Shown: positions 26,175-38,818, numbered from the stretch's first letter. The stretch is 64,000 nucleotides of DNA from Lentisphaerales bacterium (GCA_022446985.1 JAKVBD010000004.1:62001-126000), one strand, 5' to 3'. Notes: generated by a model not told the origin, from the letters alone. Made by a program: numbers and translations.

Positions 26175-29100
26175 ATGTCAAAACGAGTTAACTACGGAAG
26201 GTTACCGGATGTTATTGATATCCCGGATCTGATCTCTGTTCAGTTAGATTCTTTTTTTGAGTGTCTACAGTCAGGGTCATCAGCGGAAGAGCGCACCAAT
26301 ACCGGGTTGCAAGAGGCTTTCACAGAAGTTTTCCCAATTGAAAGTTTTGACAAGAATTGTACGCTGAATTTTGTATCCTATGAGTTAGGAATCCCTAAGA
26401 AGTCAATGATTGACTGTCTTAAAGATGGGGAGACTTATGCCGTACCACTTCACGTGACTTTCCGTTTGGAAAATAAGTCGGCTACAGATGCTAAAGGGGA
26501 AATTATTGAAGATCGAGTCTATATGGGCGATATCCCTATGATGACTGATCGTGCAACTTTTGTCATTAACGGTGCAGAGCGCGTTATAATAAGTCAGTTA
26601 CACAGAACACCTGGTATTTGCTTTGAGAAGAGCAAAAGTACTGCCGGCCGTACACTTTACTCGTACAGAATTATTCCTGATCGCGGTTCCTGGATGGAAG
26701 TCCAGTATGATAATAGCGATCTTATGTACATTTACCTGGATAGACGCCGCCGCAGACGTAAATTTTTAGTTTCGACTTTCCTGCGTGCACTGGCATATGA
26801 AACAAATAGAGAGTTGCTCGATGTTGTCTATGGCATCGAAAAAAATTCTCTTTCAGCTATTGGCAAGAAAGATAACTTAAGTGATCTTTATGCTATTGAA
26901 GATATTCTCAATGATGAAGGCGATATTGTCGCAAAAGGTCTAGAGCCTCTAAGTCCGGTAATCCTTGATGCTCTGAAGGATATGGGTGTCAAGAAGCTTG
27001 AATTTGTAGATACTAAAGTACTTGGTAATACATTTATTCTTGCTGTTGAACGCGATCCATCAACAGATGCTGACGATGCTCTTAAGACAATATACAAGAA
27101 AATGCGTCCAGGCGATCCCCCAAGTACTGCAAATGCTAAGCAGTTATTGAAGCGTTTGTTCTTCGATATGAAGCATTACGATCTTGGCTATGTTGGTCGT
27201 TATAAGATCAATCAAAAGCTTAAAATTGACGTGCCAAAAGAAGAGAGAACTCTTCAGCCAGACGATATAGTAGCTGCTACTAAGTATGTTATGAAACTCA
27301 AAACTTCTAAGGGTCGTATTGACGATATTGACCACTTAGGTAGTCGTCGTGTTAGAACAGTCGGTGAGCTTGTTCAAAATCAGGTCCGTGTTGGTCTTGC
27401 TCGTACAGAGCGTTTGATCCGTGAGCGTATGACTTTATTTGATATGGAGTCAGATACTATGACTCCTGCTAAACTAATTAACCCTAAAGCACTTCAGAGT
27501 GTAGTTCGAGACTTCTTTGGTCGCTCACAGCTGTCACAGTTTATGGATCAGACAAATCCACTTGCAGAACTTACTGCTAAGCGTCGTCTTTCTGCTTTAG
27601 GTCCTGGTGGTCTTAGCCGTGAAAGAGCAGGTTTCGAAGTTCGAGACGTTCACTCTTCTCACTATGGTAGAATTTGTCCTATTGAAACTCCAGAGGGACC
27701 AAACATTGGTCTGATTTCTTCGCTGGCGATTTTCGGTAAAGTTAACAGTTACGGTTTCATTGAGACTCCTTATCGTAAAGTTATTGACGGTAAAGTTACA
27801 GATGAGATCGAGTATGTAACTGCTGACTCAGAAGAGGAGTTCGTTATTGCACAGGCAAATGCCGAACTTGAAGATGGTAAATTTACACAGCAATTTGTAC
27901 TTTCTCGTAATGAAGGTGACTCTGGAGACCAAGAGAGTGAAGCAATTACTCACATGGATGTATCTCCAAAGCAGTTGGTCTCACCAGCTACAAGTTGTAT
28001 CCCATTCCTAGAACACGACGATGCAAACCGTGCATTGATGGGATCAAACATGCAGCGTCAGGCAGTTCCGCTTTTATGTGCTGAGTCTCCACTTGTTGGT
28101 ACTGGTATGGAAGCAACTGTTGCTAAAGACTCACGCGCTGTTGTTTGTACTAAAATTGATGGTGTCGTTGCAAGTGCAACAAGCACTAAGATCGTTGTAA
28201 CTGCAGATGGTAATCTACCAGCAGATGAAGCTGACTTAACAGAAGAGAATGTTTACGAACTCTATAAGTTCATGCGTTCGAACTCCAGTACTTGTATGAA
28301 CCAGAAGCCTATCGTTAAGGCTGGTGATACAGTTAAAACTGGTGATGTTATTGCAGATGGTTTTGCTACACAGGGTGGTGAACTTGCTCTTGGTCGTAAC
28401 GTTCTTGTGGCATTCATGCCATGGTGTGGTTACAACTTTGAGGATGCGATTATTATCAGTGAAAGAATTGTTCACGATGACGTTTACACAAGTATTCACA
28501 TTGCTGAAGCTAACATTCAAGCACGTGACACTAAGCTTGGTCCAGAAGAGATTACTCGTGACACACCAAATGTTGGTGAAGAGGCTCTTCGTAACCTTGG
28601 TCCAGAAGGTGTTATTCGTCTAGGTGCTGAAGTTAAGCCTGGTGATATCCTAGTAGGTAAAATCACTCCTAAGAGTGAAACTGAACTTGCTCCGGAAGAA
28701 AGACTTCTTAGAGCAATCTTCGGTGATAAAGCTGCTGACGTTAAAGATTCATCTCTTTACACGCCTTCAGGTGTAAGCGGTGTTGTTATGGATATCCGCG
28801 TTGAGCGTAAAGTTGATCCTACTAAGGTTTCTGTTTCTAAAGCTGACATAAAGCGCCAGGTTAAAGAAGCAAACAACAATTATAAAGTTCAGTATCAGGA
28901 ATTCCTTGATGACCTGGCAGACAAACTTGGTTCCATTCTTCTTGGGTCAAAGCTTCCAGTCGACATCGTAAGTGAAGAAGACAACGGTTCAACTGTTGTT
29001 ATTCCTGCTAACAGAAAAATTACTAAAGTACTACTACGTAAGCTTGCTAGTCATCACGACACTTACTCGCTTCCTGATGGTCCAGCTAAGGATCAGATTG

Positions 29101-29933
29101 ATGAAGTGATGAAGTCATTCAACTTACGTCTTAAAGATATTAAACTCCGTCATCAGGAGAGTATCGAACAGCTTGAGAGCTCTGAGGGTAAAGACCCTGG
29201 TGTAATCAAAGGTGTTAAAGTCTACATCGCAGCTAAGCGTAAGCTTTCTGTTGGTGATAAGATGGCTGGTCGTCACGGTAATAAAGGTATTGTTTCAAAT
29301 ATCGTTCCTATCGCTGACCTACCATTCCAGAAAGACGGTACTCCGGTAGATATTATCCTTAACCCACTTGGTGTACCATCGCGTATGAACGTTGGTCAGA
29401 TTCTTGAGACTCACCTGGGTTGGGCAGCAAAGAAGCTTGGCTACAATATCGCCTCTCCAGTTTTCGATGGTGTACCTGAAGCGAAGATCCGTGAGCTTCT
29501 TGTTGAAGCTGGCTTACCAGAAGACGGTAAAGCTGAACTATTCGACGGTCGTACAGGTGAAAGGTTTGCTCAGAGAGTAACTGTAGGTCAGATCTACATG
29601 CTTAAACTAGATCACTTAGTTGTGAATAAAATCCACGCCCGTGCAGTTGGTCCATACTCATTGGTTACACAGCAGCCTCTTGGTGGTAAAGCACAGCATG
29701 GTGGTCAGCGTTTCGGAGAAATGGAAGTTTGGGCACTTGAAGCATATGGCGCAGCTTACACTCTACAGGAAATGTTAACAGTTAAGAGTGACGACGTTGT
29801 CGGTAGAACGAAGATTTACGAATCAATAGTTCGCGGTGATAATACTCTAGTTGCTGGTATTCCTGAGTCCTTCAACGTTCTTATGAAGGAAATGCAGAGT
29901 CTTTGTCTCGATATCAGAGTTAAGCGCGGCTAA
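26175..29933 (+). CDS. rpoB: RNA polymerase subunit beta
   Basis: A 1252-residue beta subunit. The rifampicin-binding cluster reads FFGRSQLSQFMDQTNPLAE, with the usual wild-type Gln, Asp, His-position and Ser residues, followed by LGPGGLSRERAGFEVRD, and later GRHGNKGIVSNIVP and the C-terminal GGQRFGEMEVWALEAYGAA. An in-frame TTG lies two codons upstream; ATG at 26175 has GAGGT at a better distance. Length is shorter than in enterobacteria, lacking their large insertions. Confidence 0.98.
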   Translation: MSKRVNYGRLPDVIDIPDLISVQLDSFFECLQSGSSAEERTNTGLQEAFTEVFPIESFDKNCTLNFVSYELGIPKKSMIDCLKDGETYAVPLHVTFRLENKSATDAKGEIIEDRVYMGDIPMMTDRATFVINGAERVIISQLHRTPGICFEKSKSTAGRTLYSYRIIPDRGSWMEVQYDNSDLMYIYLDRRRRRRKFLVSTFLRALAYETNRELLDVVYGIEKNSLSAIGKKDNLSDLYAIEDILNDEGDIVAKGLEPLSPVILDALKDMGVKKLEFVDTKVLGNTFILAVERDPSTDADDALKTIYKKMRPGDPPSTANAKQLLKRLFFDMKHYDLGYVGRYKINQKLKIDVPKEERTLQPDDIVAATKYVMKLKTSKGRIDDIDHLGSRRVRTVGELVQNQVRVGLARTERLIRERMTLFDMESDTMTPAKLINPKALQSVVRDFFGRSQLSQFMDQTNPLAELTAKRRLSALGPGGLSRERAGFEVRDVHSSHYGRICPIETPEGPNIGLISSLAIFGKVNSYGFIETPYRKVIDGKVTDEIEYVTADSEEEFVIAQANAELEDGKFTQQFVLSRNEGDSGDQESEAITHMDVSPKQLVSPATSCIPFLEHDDANRALMGSNMQRQAVPLLCAESPLVGTGMEATVAKDSRAVVCTKIDGVVASATSTKIVVTADGNLPADEADLTEENVYELYKFMRSNSSTCMNQKPIVKAGDTVKTGDVIADGFATQGGELALGRNVLVAFMPWCGYNFEDAIIISERIVHDDVYTSIHIAEANIQARDTKLGPEEITRDTPNVGEEALRNLGPEGVIRLGAEVKPGDILVGKITPKSETELAPEERLLRAIFGDKAADVKDSSLYTPSGVSGVVMDIRVERKVDPTKVSVSKADIKRQVKEANNNYKVQYQEFLDDLADKLGSILLGSKLPVDIVSEEDNGSTVVIPANRKITKVLLRKLASHHDTYSLPDGPAKDQIDEVMKSFNLRLKDIKLRHQESIEQLESSEGKDPGVIKGVKVYIAAKRKLSVGDKMAGRHGNKGIVSNIVPIADLPFQKDGTPVDIILNPLGVPSRMNVGQILETHLGWAAKKLGYNIASPVFDGVPEAKIRELLVEAGLPEDGKAELFDGRTGERFAQRVTVGQIYMLKLDHLVVNKIHARAVGPYSLVTQQPLGGKAQHGGQRFGEMEVWALEAYGAAYTLQEMLTVKSDDVVGRTKIYESIVRGDNTLVAGIPESFNVLMKEMQSLCLDIRVKRG

Positions 29934-29955
29934 TTAGAAGGAGAAGGAAGGAATT

Positions 29956-32900
29956 ATGGATACGACTCTTGTCAAACAAATGATAGGTGCCGAAAGCTCG
30001 AGTAACTTTTCGCAAGTTACTATTGGCCTGGCCTCTCCCGAAGTTATTACTTCATGGAGCCGTGGGGAAATTAAAAACCCTGAAACAATTAACTACCGTA
30101 CATTTAAGCCTGAAAAAGGCGGTCTTTTCTGTGAAAGAATTTTTGGACCGACTAAGGATTGGAAATGTAACTGCGGTAAGTATAAAAGAATTAAACATAA
30201 AGGTATTGTCTGTGACCGTTGTGGTGTTGAGGTAACTCAGTCACGGGTTCGTCGTGAGCGCATGGGTCACATCGATCTAGCAGTACCTGTATCGCACATT
30301 TGGTTCTTCAAATGTATGCCGAGTCGCCTTGGTCTTGTTCTTGACATGACTGCACGTGCTCTTGAGCGTATCATTTACTATGAAGACTGGATTGTTATTG
30401 ATCCGGGCGATACACCACTACAGCTTAAGCAAATCCTTACAGATGTTGAGTACCGTGAAGCTCAGGAGATGTACGGTGATTCATTCCAGGCAGGAATGGG
30501 TGCTACAGCTGTAAAAGAACTGCTTAAACAGGTAGATCCTGAGGCTCTACTTGAGCAGCTTGCAGCTGAAATGGCAGCCACTAGAAGTAAAGCTAACCAC
30601 AAGAAGATTGCTAAGAGAATGCGTCTTATGGAAGGTTTCATGAATAATGGAACTAAGCCAGAGTGGATGATTATTGAAACTCTACCGGTAATACCTCCAG
30701 ACCTACGTCCTCTAGTGCCACTTGAAGGTGGTCGTTTTGCGACTTCTGACTTGAATGACCTATATAGACGTGTTATTAACCGTAATAACCGTTTGAAAAA
30801 CCTACTTCACCTCCGTACTCCGGAAGTGATCATCCGCAATGAGAAGCGTATGCTTCAGGAAGCTGTGGATGCTCTGCTTGATAATGGTCGTCATGGTCGT
30901 GCTGTAACAGGTGCAGGTAACCGTCAGCTTAAGTCACTTTGTGATATGCTTAAAGGTAAGTCTGGTCGTTTCCGTCAGAACTTGCTTGGTAAGCGTGTTG
31001 ATTACTCTGGTCGTTCTGTGATCGTTGTTGGTCCTGAGCTAAAACTTCACCAGTGTGGTCTTCCTAAGCAGATGGCTCTAGTTCTATTTGAACCATTTAT
31101 TATCCGCCGTCTTAAAGAGCAGGGTGTTGTTCACACTGTTCGTAGCGCTAAGAAGATGATTGAAAGAGGTGCAACTGAAGTTTGGGACGTTCTTGAGGAA
31201 GTAACTCAAGGTCACCCTGTTATGCTTAACCGTGCACCAACTCTTCACCGTCTTTCTATTCAGGCATTTGATCCGGTATTGATTGAAGGTAAAGCGATTC
31301 GTGTTCATCCACTGGTATGTGCAGCTTATAATGCTGACTTCGATGGTGACCAGATGGCGGTACACATTCCTCTGTCAAATGAAGCACAGATGGAAGCGAA
31401 GCTACTTATGCTTTCGCCAAATAATATTTTCTCACCAGCAAATGGTAAGCCATTATGTACTCCTACACAGGATATGACACTAGGCTGCTACTTCATGAAT
31501 TACTGGAATAGTAAAAATGAAAAGCTGGATGCTGATAAGCTAACTGCTTATAACGATGTTAATGAAGTTCTATGGGCGATGGATTCCGGTATTATCGGTA
31601 TTCACGATCTAATTAGATTCAGAAACCCGGATTTTGGTAAGGATAGGCCTTGGGGTAAGTCAGATGTTAAGTACATCGCGACAACTGCAGGACGTTGTAT
31701 CTTCTGGGAAGTATGGCCAGATGAAATGGGCTTCTACAATGACAACGTTACAAAGAAAACTCTAGGTAACCTGATCAGTCAGTGTCACGACCACCTGGGT
31801 CGTAACGAAACTGTTAAGACTCTTGATGGTCTTAAGAAAACTGGTTTCCAGTATGCGACTAAGTCTGGTTTCTCTGTAGCAACAGTCGATATGATTATTC
31901 CTGATGAAAAGAATCAGGTAGTCGCTCTTGCAGAAAATGAAGTTGATGAGGTTCGTCAGCAGTTCATTAATGGTGTTATTACAGAGCGTGAAAGATACAA
32001 TAAATGTATCGATATCTGGACGCATGCAAATACTCAGGTCGCTTCACACCTATTTGGTACTATTGCTCACAACATGGGTCTTGATGAAATTAACTCAGTA
32101 TGGGCCATGCTTGACTCCGGAGCAAGGGGTTCTAAAGATCAGATCCGTCAGTTGGCAGGTATGCGTGGTCTAATGGCTAAACCATCAGGTGAAATCATTG
32201 AACGTCCAATTAAGTCAAACTTCCGTGAAGGTCTAACAGTTCTAGAGTACTTCATTAGTTCACACGGTGCTCGTAAGGGTCTAGCGGATACAGCTCTTAA
32301 AACTGCTGACTCCGGCTACATGACTCGTAAACTTGTTGACGTTGCTCAAGACGTTATCTGTACTGAAGAAGATTGTCAGACAACTAAAGGTATCTGGGTT
32401 AAAGCCATCCGTGAGGGTGACGATGATATGTTACCACTTGAAGACCGTATCATTGGTCGTATAAGTGTTGATGATATTCACGATCCACTTAGCAAAAACA
32501 AGGAAGACCTATTGGTCTCAGCTGGTCAAGAAATTGACAGTGAAATTGCAACTAAGATAGTTGACCGTGGTATTGAAAGTATTCACATTCGTTCTGTTCT
32601 AACTTGTGAAGCTGAAACAGGCGTATGTTCTACTTGTTATGGTAGAATGCTTGCAGATGATGCACCAGCTAAGATTGGTGATGCCATCGGTATCGTTGCT
32701 GCTCAGTCAATCGGTGAGCCTGGTACACAGCTGACAATGCGTACATTCCACGTTGGTGGTGTCGCAACCACTACATTTAAGAAACCGGTACTTAAAGCTA
32801 AGTACGCTGGTAAGATCGTACTTGTAGATGCACGTACAGTTGAGCAAGAAGACGGCTCATTGGTTGTTATCAATAAGAACGGTAAGCTTAATATTGAAAA

Positions 32901-34110
32901 TGAAGACGGCGTTTACGTTGAGTCAAATGACCTTGTAACTGGTACAGTTATTTCTAAGAAAGACGGTGCTAAAGTTAAGGCTGGCGAAGTATACGCTAAG
33001 TGGGACCCACACAATGTCCCAATTATTACAGAAAATGCCGGTACTGTAGAGTTCCGTGACCTTGTAGAAGGTGTAACTCTATCTCGTGAAGTTAAGTCTA
33101 CTGGTGAAGAAGAAATCGTTGTTCTAGAACACCGTGATGACCTTCACCCGCAGTTAGCTATCGTTGATGGTGCAGGCGAAATTATTTCACACTACTCACT
33201 ACCAGCTGGTGCTCACATTATGATTAATGAGGGTGACAAAGTGGTAGCAGGTGAGTTCCTGGCGAGAATTCCTCGTCAGAGTGCAAGAACAAAAGATATT
33301 ACTGGTGGTCTTCCACGTGTAGCTGAATTATTTGAAGCTCGTCTTCCTAAAGAGCCTGCTTATATTTCAAAGATTGACGGTATTATCGAATTCGGCAAGC
33401 AGACCAAAGGTAAGCAGCTTGTCATTATTAGAGATCCTGAGACTAACGTCGCAGAAGAGCAATTGATCCCGACTAACCGTCGTATTACTGTTCTACAGGG
33501 CGACTTCGTAAGAAAAGGTACATCACTCACTGACGGTGCAGTAGTCCTACAAGACATGCTGGAAGTTTGTGGACCTCAAGAGTTGCAAGAGTACCTTGTA
33601 AATGAAGTTCAGGAAGTCTATCGACTTCAGGGTGTTGAGATCAATGATAAACACGTTGAAGTCATCGTTCGTCAAATGATGCGCAAAGTAAGAATTACTG
33701 ATTCTGGCACAACTAAGTTCCTAACTGGTGAACAGGTCGATAAGAAGGCGTTCCAGCTAGAAAACGACAGAGTTGTTGCAGAGGGTGGACAGCCGGCAGA
33801 AGGTCAGGCAGTTCTTCTTGGTATTACTAAGGCATCACTTGAAACAGAGAGTTTCATCTCTGCTGCATCTTTCCAGGATACTACAAGAATCCTTACAGAC
33901 GCTGCCACACTGGGTAAAGCGGATGTACTTAAAGGCTTCAAGGAAAATGTGATCATGGGTCACTTAATTCCTGCTGGTACCGGAATTGAACCTCTAAGAT
34001 CTATGAAGGTCATTAAAGAGGGTGTTTCAGTTGCAGATACAGAAAAGAGCGAAGAAGAAAATCAGAGTGACAAGCTTGCTTCAGCTAAGGCAATGCTGTC
34101 CCTAGATTAA
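29956..34110 (+). CDS. rpoC: RNA polymerase subunit beta'
   Basis: A 1384-residue beta' subunit, 22 bases after rpoB with AGGAAGGAA before the ATG. The N-terminal zinc finger [20 protein letters not shown] binds near the RNA exit. The catalytic magnesium loop [12 protein letters not shown] is intact, as are the trigger-loop region [14 protein letters not shown] and the second zinc site ([13 protein letters not shown]). No unusual insertions were noticed. Confidence 0.98.
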   Translation: MDTTLVKQMIGAESSSNFSQVTIGLASPEVITSWSRGEIKNPETINYRTFKPEKGGLFCERIFGPTKDWKCNCGKYKRIKHKGIVCDRCGVEVTQSRVRRERMGHIDLAVPVSHIWFFKCMPSRLGLVLDMTARALERIIYYEDWIVIDPGDTPLQLKQILTDVEYREAQEMYGDSFQAGMGATAVKELLKQVDPEALLEQLAAEMAATRSKANHKKIAKRMRLMEGFMNNGTKPEWMIIETLPVIPPDLRPLVPLEGGRFATSDLNDLYRRVINRNNRLKNLLHLRTPEVIIRNEKRMLQEAVDALLDNGRHGRAVTGAGNRQLKSLCDMLKGKSGRFRQNLLGKRVDYSGRSVIVVGPELKLHQCGLPKQMALVLFEPFIIRRLKEQGVVHTVRSAKKMIERGATEVWDVLEEVTQGHPVMLNRAPTLHRLSIQAFDPVLIEGKAIRVHPLVCAAYNADFDGDQMAVHIPLSNEAQMEAKLLMLSPNNIFSPANGKPLCTPTQDMTLGCYFMNYWNSKNEKLDADKLTAYNDVNEVLWAMDSGIIGIHDLIRFRNPDFGKDRPWGKSDVKYIATTAGRCIFWEVWPDEMGFYNDNVTKKTLGNLISQCHDHLGRNETVKTLDGLKKTGFQYATKSGFSVATVDMIIPDEKNQVVALAENEVDEVRQQFINGVITERERYNKCIDIWTHANTQVASHLFGTIAHNMGLDEINSVWAMLDSGARGSKDQIRQLAGMRGLMAKPSGEIIERPIKSNFREGLTVLEYFISSHGARKGLADTALKTADSGYMTRKLVDVAQDVICTEEDCQTTKGIWVKAIREGDDDMLPLEDRIIGRISVDDIHDPLSKNKEDLLVSAGQEIDSEIATKIVDRGIESIHIRSVLTCEAETGVCSTCYGRMLADDAPAKIGDAIGIVAAQSIGEPGTQLTMRTFHVGGVATTTFKKPVLKAKYAGKIVLVDARTVEQEDGSLVVINKNGKLNIENEDGVYVESNDLVTGTVISKKDGAKVKAGEVYAKWDPHNVPIITENAGTVEFRDLVEGVTLSREVKSTGEEEIVVLEHRDDLHPQLAIVDGAGEIISHYSLPAGAHIMINEGDKVVAGEFLARIPRQSARTKDITGGLPRVAELFEARLPKEPAYISKIDGIIEFGKQTKGKQLVIIRDPETNVAEEQLIPTNRRITVLQGDFVRKGTSLTDGAVVLQDMLEVCGPQELQEYLVNEVQEVYRLQGVEINDKHVEVIVRQMMRKVRITDSGTTKFLTGEQVDKKAFQLENDRVVAEGGQPAEGQAVLLGITKASLETESFISAASFQDTTRILTDAATLGKADVLKGFKENVIMGHLIPAGTGIEPLRSMKVIKEGVSVADTEKSEEENQSDKLASAKAMLSLD

Positions 34111-34116
34111 TAAATA

Positions 34117-34175
34117 AAAAAGTCCCTTAGCTAACTTGCAATGATAACATGTTACGTTAAACTAGGGGACTTTTT
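34117..34175 (+). terminator. Terminator after rpoC
   Basis: A 14-bp stem, AAAAAGTCCCTTAG/CTAGGGGACTTTTT (34117-34130 with 34162-34175), ends in T residues. It has an unusually long 31-base loop that itself contains a small palindrome (AACATGTT). It separates the rpoBC operon from the rpsL operon. Confidence 0.85.
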
Positions 34176-34210
34176 GAAAAATAGATGATGTTGATATTTA
34201 AGGATTTTTT

Positions 34211-34588
34211 ATGCCAACAATTAACCAACTTGTAAGAAAAGGCCGCGGGAGTAAGTCTCGTAAGTCAAAGGCCAGAGCTCTTGCAAAATGTCCACAGAGA
34301 CGTGGCGTTTGTATTCAGGTGACTACAAGAACACCTAAGAAACCTAACTCAGCTCTACGTAAAGTAGCCAGAGTTCGTCTAACTAACGGCGAAGAAGTTA
34401 ACGCATACATCGGCGGTGAAGGTCACAACCTTCAGGAACACAGTGTTGTTCTGGTTCGCGGCGGTCGTGTACGTGACCTTCCTGGTGTACGTTACCACCT
34501 TGTTCGTGGTGCTTTGGACTCACTTGGCGTTGATAAACGTGGCCAGGGTCGTTCTAAGTACGGTACTAAGAAGCCTAAGAAGAGCTAA
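34211..34588 (+). CDS. rpsL: 30S ribosomal protein S12
   Basis: A 125-residue S12, part of the decoding centre. [15 protein letters not shown] carries the usual streptomycin-sensitive lysine, and [13 protein letters not shown] and the basic tail are typical. AAGGAT precedes the ATG. First gene of the str-S10 transcription unit, starting 35 bases after the rpoC terminator. Confidence 0.98.
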   Translation: MPTINQLVRKGRGSKSRKSKARALAKCPQRRGVCIQVTTRTPKKPNSALRKVARVRLTNGEEVNAYIGGEGHNLQEHSVVLVRGGRVRDLPGVRYHLVRGALDSLGVDKRGQGRSKYGTKKPKKS

Positions 34589-34603
34589 TTTGGGATTTTA
34601 TAA

Positions 34604-35074
34604 ATGAGAAAGAAAAGAGCTCCAAAACGCGAAGTTTTACCAGATTCACGTTACAACAGTGAATTGATGTCCAGACTAATCAATATGGTTATGTCTGACG
34701 GCAAAAAAGCAACAGCTGAAAAAGTAGTTTATAAAGCTATGGATGCAGTCGCTAAGAAAGTTAAAGATGCAGATGCCCTAGAAGTTTTCTTCCAGGCTCT
34801 TGAGAACATTAAGCCTCAGGTTCAGGTTAAGTCTCGCCGTGTTGGTGGTGCTACATACCAGGTTCCAGTAGAGGTTGCTCCAGATAGACAGATGGCTTTG
34901 GCAATGAGATGGTTGATTACTTACTCAGCTAACCGTAAAGGTAAGCCAATGCACATCAATCTTTCAAATGAGCTTGTTGACGCATACAACAACACAGGTA
35001 GTGCCGTTAAGAAGAAAGACGATACTCACCGTATGGCAGCAGCAAATAAAGCTTTCGCGCATTACCGCTGGTAA
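34604..35074 (+). CDS. rpsG: 30S ribosomal protein S7
   Basis: A 156-residue S7 that organises the 3' domain of 16S rRNA. Signatures are [40 protein letters not shown] and the C-terminal [13 protein letters not shown]. It lies between rpsL and fusA in the standard order. Confidence 0.97.
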   Translation: MRKKRAPKREVLPDSRYNSELMSRLINMVMSDGKKATAEKVVYKAMDAVAKKVKDADALEVFFQALENIKPQVQVKSRRVGGATYQVPVEVAPDRQMALAMRWLITYSANRKGKPMHINLSNELVDAYNNTGSAVKKKDDTHRMAAANKAFAHYRW

Positions 35075-35109
35075 TCTGCATTAGTTTTACTTAAGAGGTT
35101 TGTCCACTA

Positions 35110-37173
35110 ATGAGCAAAGACGTAGTTAGAGATATTCCTCTTGACCAGGTTAGAAATATCGGTATCATGGCTCACATAGATGCCGGTAAGACGACCACGA
35201 CTGAAAGAATTCTATATTACACTGGTGTCAACCACAAAATAGGTGAAGTTCACGATGGCGCAGCCACCATGGACTGGATGGAATATGAGCAGCAACGCGG
35301 AATTACCATCACAAGTGCTGCAACCACCTGTTACTGGCATGACAAAAGAATCAACATCATCGATACACCAGGTCATGTAGATTTCACAATTGAAGTCGAA
35401 AGATCATTAAGAGTTTTAGATGGAGCCGTCGCAGTCTACTGTGCAGTAGGCGGTGTACAGCCCCAATCAGAAACAGTCTGGCGGCAGGCACGTAAATACA
35501 ACGTGCCTGCCGTTGCTTTTATCAACAAGATGGACCGAGTAGGGGCCGACGTTGAGAAAGCTGTAGAAGATATCCGCACCAAACTCCGCGCAAATCCAGT
35601 TCTCCTTCAACTTCCTATTGGCTGTGAAGATACGTTTTCCGGAGTTATCGATCTGGTCAAGATGAAGACTATTACTTTTGAAGATGACAAAGGAACAACT
35701 GTCGTAGAGGCAGATATTCCTGAAGATATGGCAGAGGCTGCAGAGCTCGCCAGACTCGAAATGATCGAAGCGATTGCTGATCACGACGAAGAGATCGCCG
35801 AAATTTTCCTAATGGATGAGATCCCTGAAACAGATATGCTTAAGGCATCTATTAGGACTTTGACATTGGCGAATACAATAGTACCGGTTCTTTGTGGTTC
35901 AGCTTTCAAAAATAAAGGAGTTCAGACACTCCTTGATGCAGTTGTTGACTATCTACCAAGTCCATTGGATATCGGTGGAGTCACAGGTAAACACCCAAAG
36001 ACCAATGCAGAAATTGAGCACAAGGCCTCTGATGAAGAGCCGACCACTGCTTTGGCATTTAAGATTTTTTCAGACAAGTATGTAGACCGTCTTACTTATG
36101 TTAGGATCTACTCTGGCGTAATTAAAAAAGGTATGACACTTCACAATCCTCGTTCTGGTAAGAAGGAGCGTATTGGTAAGATTCTTAGAATGTACGCCAA
36201 TAAACAGGAAGAGACAGATCAAGCCTTTGCCGGTGAAATCGTCGCACTTGTCGGTGTTAAGTTAGCCAAGACTGGTGATACACTATGTCAAATGGATAAA
36301 CCAATTGTTCTTGAGAACATGGTTTTCCCGGATCCTGTTATTTCTATAGTAATTGAACCAAAGTCAAAAGCTGACAAAGATAAGCTTGAAGGAGCTTTAA
36401 AGTCTTTGACTGACGAAGATCCAACATTCCAGGTATCTGAGAATGAGGAAACAGGTCAGACCCTAATTTCCGGAATGGGTGAACTTCACCTGGAAATTAT
36501 CAATGAGAGACTTGTTAAAGAATTTAATGTTTCTGCAAATACCGGTAACCCTATGGTTGCTTATAGAGAAGCTGTTACTGCTGCTGCTGAAGGCTCAGAA
36601 GAGTTTATCAGAGAGCACGGCGGTAAGAAACTTTATGCTAAGATTATTCTTAAGATTGAACCTAAACCTCGCGGTTATGGAGTCACAGTTGAGAGTAAAA
36701 TTCCTGATGGTGATGTTCCACAAGATTACATCAATGAAGCAATTCAAGCTGTTAAAGTGCAAGCAAAAACAGGTGTAGTTCATGGCTATTCACTTATCGA
36801 TTTCCATTGTGAATTGATTGGTGGAGCATCTTCTGCAACTGATTCCACTGAAGCTGCTTTCCAGGCAGCAGCCTCAATTGCTTTAAGAGATGCAGTGGAA
36901 AAAGCCGGTGTAATTGTCCTTGAACCAATTATGAAACTTGAAATTGATTCCCCAGAGGAAAATACCGGTGATATTATCGGTGATGTTTCAAGTCGTCGAG
37001 GACAGGTTGTAGAAATGAAAAGCGATGGTATAGTTGCGCGCATTACGGCTACTGTACCGATGGCGAAGCTATTCCGCTATACAACAGATTTGCGCTCCAT
37101 GTCTAAAGGACGTGCGGTTGCAACTATTGAACCATCTCACTTCGAACAAGTGAGTGGTAATATAAATGAGTAA
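35110..37173 (+). CDS. fusA: Elongation factor G
   Basis: A 687-residue translocation GTPase. G1 [10 protein letters not shown] (21-30), switch [11 protein letters not shown]4 NKMD and the domain IV-V signatures are present. Start preceded by AGAGG. In many bacteria tuf follows fusA; here rpsJ follows after 23 bases, joining the str and S10 operons. Confidence 0.97.
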   Translation: MSKDVVRDIPLDQVRNIGIMAHIDAGKTTTTERILYYTGVNHKIGEVHDGAATMDWMEYEQQRGITITSAATTCYWHDKRINIIDTPGHVDFTIEVERSLRVLDGAVAVYCAVGGVQPQSETVWRQARKYNVPAVAFINKMDRVGADVEKAVEDIRTKLRANPVLLQLPIGCEDTFSGVIDLVKMKTITFEDDKGTTVVEADIPEDMAEAAELARLEMIEAIADHDEEIAEIFLMDEIPETDMLKASIRTLTLANTIVPVLCGSAFKNKGVQTLLDAVVDYLPSPLDIGGVTGKHPKTNAEIEHKASDEEPTTALAFKIFSDKYVDRLTYVRIYSGVIKKGMTLHNPRSGKKERIGKILRMYANKQEETDQAFAGEIVALVGVKLAKTGDTLCQMDKPIVLENMVFPDPVISIVIEPKSKADKDKLEGALKSLTDEDPTFQVSENEETGQTLISGMGELHLEIINERLVKEFNVSANTGNPMVAYREAVTAAAEGSEEFIREHGGKKLYAKIILKIEPKPRGYGVTVESKIPDGDVPQDYINEAIQAVKVQAKTGVVHGYSLIDFHCELIGGASSATDSTEAAFQAAASIALRDAVEKAGVIVLEPIMKLEIDSPEENTGDIIGDVSSRRGQVVEMKSDGIVARITATVPMAKLFRYTTDLRSMSKGRAVATIEPSHFEQVSGNINE

Positions 37174-37196
37174 TACATAATAAGGTATAAACAAAA

Positions 37197-37508
37197 ATGG
37201 CTAACAAACAGACCATTAGAATTAGACTTCAGGCCTATGACCATAGAGTTCTTGATCAGTCTGCTGGCGAAATCGTCAGAACTGTGAAGCGCTCAGGTGC
37301 TAGAGTTGCTGGTCCAATTCCTCTGCCTACTCGTATTGAACGTTTCAGTGTGAACCGTTCTCCGATGGGTGATAAAAAGTCTATGGAGCAGTTCGAAATC
37401 AGAACTCACAAAAGACTTCTAGATATTGTTGATCCAACTCCGAAAAGTGTTGATGAATTGAAAAAACTGAATCTACCCGCTGGCGTAGATATCACAGTTA
37501 AAATCTAA
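37197..37508 (+). CDS. rpsJ: 30S ribosomal protein S10
   Basis: A 103-residue S10 with the usual [16 protein letters not shown] start and [11 protein letters not shown]-type loop (here [17 protein letters not shown]). Besides its ribosomal role, S10 binds NusB/NusG in antitermination complexes. It lies directly downstream of fusA and leads into rplC. Confidence 0.97.
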   Translation: MANKQTIRIRLQAYDHRVLDQSAGEIVRTVKRSGARVAGPIPLPTRIERFSVNRSPMGDKKSMEQFEIRTHKRLLDIVDPTPKSVDELKKLNLPAGVDITVKI

Positions 37509-37519
37509 CGGAGTAGGAA

Positions 37520-38152
37520 ATGGCTGGTTTAATTGGTAAAAAACTGGGTATGACCCAGGTTTATGACGAGAACGGTAAAGTCGTTCCTGTAACAGTTATA
37601 CAAGCAGGTCCTTGTCCTGTACTTGACATTCGTACACAGGACAGTCATGGTTACTCTGCTCTACAGGTTGGTTTCGGTAACAAAAAAGCTAAGAACGTTT
37701 CTAAAGCTGTTATTGGTCACCTTAACAAATCTGGTAACGCAGAAAACCCTCCTGCATTAATTAAAGAAATTCGTTTATCTGAAGATCCATCCGAAGAGCT
37801 AGGTCAAGCTGTGACTGTTGAAGCTTTTGAAGCTGGTTCTTACGTGGATGTCACCGGCACAGCAAAAGGTAAAGGTTTCCAAGGTGTAGTTAAACGTTAT
37901 AACTTCGGTGGTGGTCGTGCATCACACGGTGGTGACTGGACAAGAAAGCCTGGCTCTATCGGTATGTGTGAATTCCCCGGCCGTGTTTATAAGGGCAGAA
38001 AGATGCCTGGTCAAACTGGTAACGTTAAGCGTACAATCATGGGTCTACAGGTCGTTTCAGTTCGTCCTGAAGACAACGTAATTCTTGTAAAAGGTGCCGT
38101 ACCTGGTGCTAAAGGCGGAATCGTAGTACTCCGCACTGCCAAGAAGAAATAA
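37520..38152 (+). CDS. rplC: 50S ribosomal protein L3
   Basis: A 210-residue L3 starting MAGLIGKKLGMTQVYDENG, with the central loop KGKGFQGVVKRYNFGGGRASHG that reaches the peptidyl transferase centre. GGAGTAGG lies just upstream. Normal length and position. Confidence 0.97.
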   Translation: MAGLIGKKLGMTQVYDENGKVVPVTVIQAGPCPVLDIRTQDSHGYSALQVGFGNKKAKNVSKAVIGHLNKSGNAENPPALIKEIRLSEDPSEELGQAVTVEAFEAGSYVDVTGTAKGKGFQGVVKRYNFGGGRASHGGDWTRKPGSIGMCEFPGRVYKGRKMPGQTGNVKRTIMGLQVVSVRPEDNVILVKGAVPGAKGGIVVLRTAKKK

Positions 38153-38167
38153 GAGAGGATTTAGACA

Positions 38168-38818
38168 ATGAGTAATACAGTCCAAGTTTTCGATAAGTCT
38201 GGCAGTGCAGCTGGTGAGCTAGAGCTCCAAGCTAAGTGGCTTGAAAGAGAAAAAGGCGAGCAAGCTGTTCATGAAGCAGTTGTTGCCTATCTTGCAGGTT
38301 TACGCGCAGGTACAGCTAAGACTAAAACTCGCAGCGAAGTAAGTGGTGGCGGTAAGAAGCCATTCAGACAGAAAGGTACAGGACGTGCACGTGCAGGTTC
38401 AAGCCGAAGCCCAATCTGGCGCGGTGGTGGTACTATTTTCGGTCCAACTCCACGTTCTTACAAAAAGCACGTTAACAAGAAAGTTAGAAGACTAGCTGTT
38501 CGTCGCGCTCTTGCAGAAAGAGTAGATGCAGGCGAAGTAGTGGTTGTTGAAGAATTTTCTTTTGACGCGCCAAAAACTAAAAATGCTGCAGCATTCCTAA
38601 AATCAATTGATGCAACTAACAGACCTGTTGTTATCGTCAGTGACTCTGTCATGGATGACAACGCTAACAATACTTACCTTTCTTTCAGAAACGTTGGTGG
38701 TTGTTCTATCGTAGGTGCTGGTTGGGTCAATGCATACATTTTACTGAGCGGTAAAAAAGTCGTAATCACTAAAGAAGCTCTTGAGCAACTTGGTGAGCGC
38801 ATCGCTAAGGAGGATTAA
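38168..38818 (+). CDS. rplD: 50S ribosomal protein L4
   Basis: A 216-residue L4. The extended loop lining the exit tunnel is recognisable (KKPFRQKGTGRARAGSSRSP and WRGGGTIFGPTPRSY). In E. coli L4 represses the S10 operon; whether it does so here cannot be seen because rpsJ is fused behind fusA. AGAGG upstream. Confidence 0.97.
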   Translation: MSNTVQVFDKSGSAAGELELQAKWLEREKGEQAVHEAVVAYLAGLRAGTAKTKTRSEVSGGGKKPFRQKGTGRARAGSSRSPIWRGGGTIFGPTPRSYKKHVNKKVRRLAVRRALAERVDAGEVVVVEEFSFDAPKTKNAAAFLKSIDATNRPVVIVSDSVMDDNANNTYLSFRNVGGCSIVGAGWVNAYILLSGKKVVITKEALEQLGERIAKED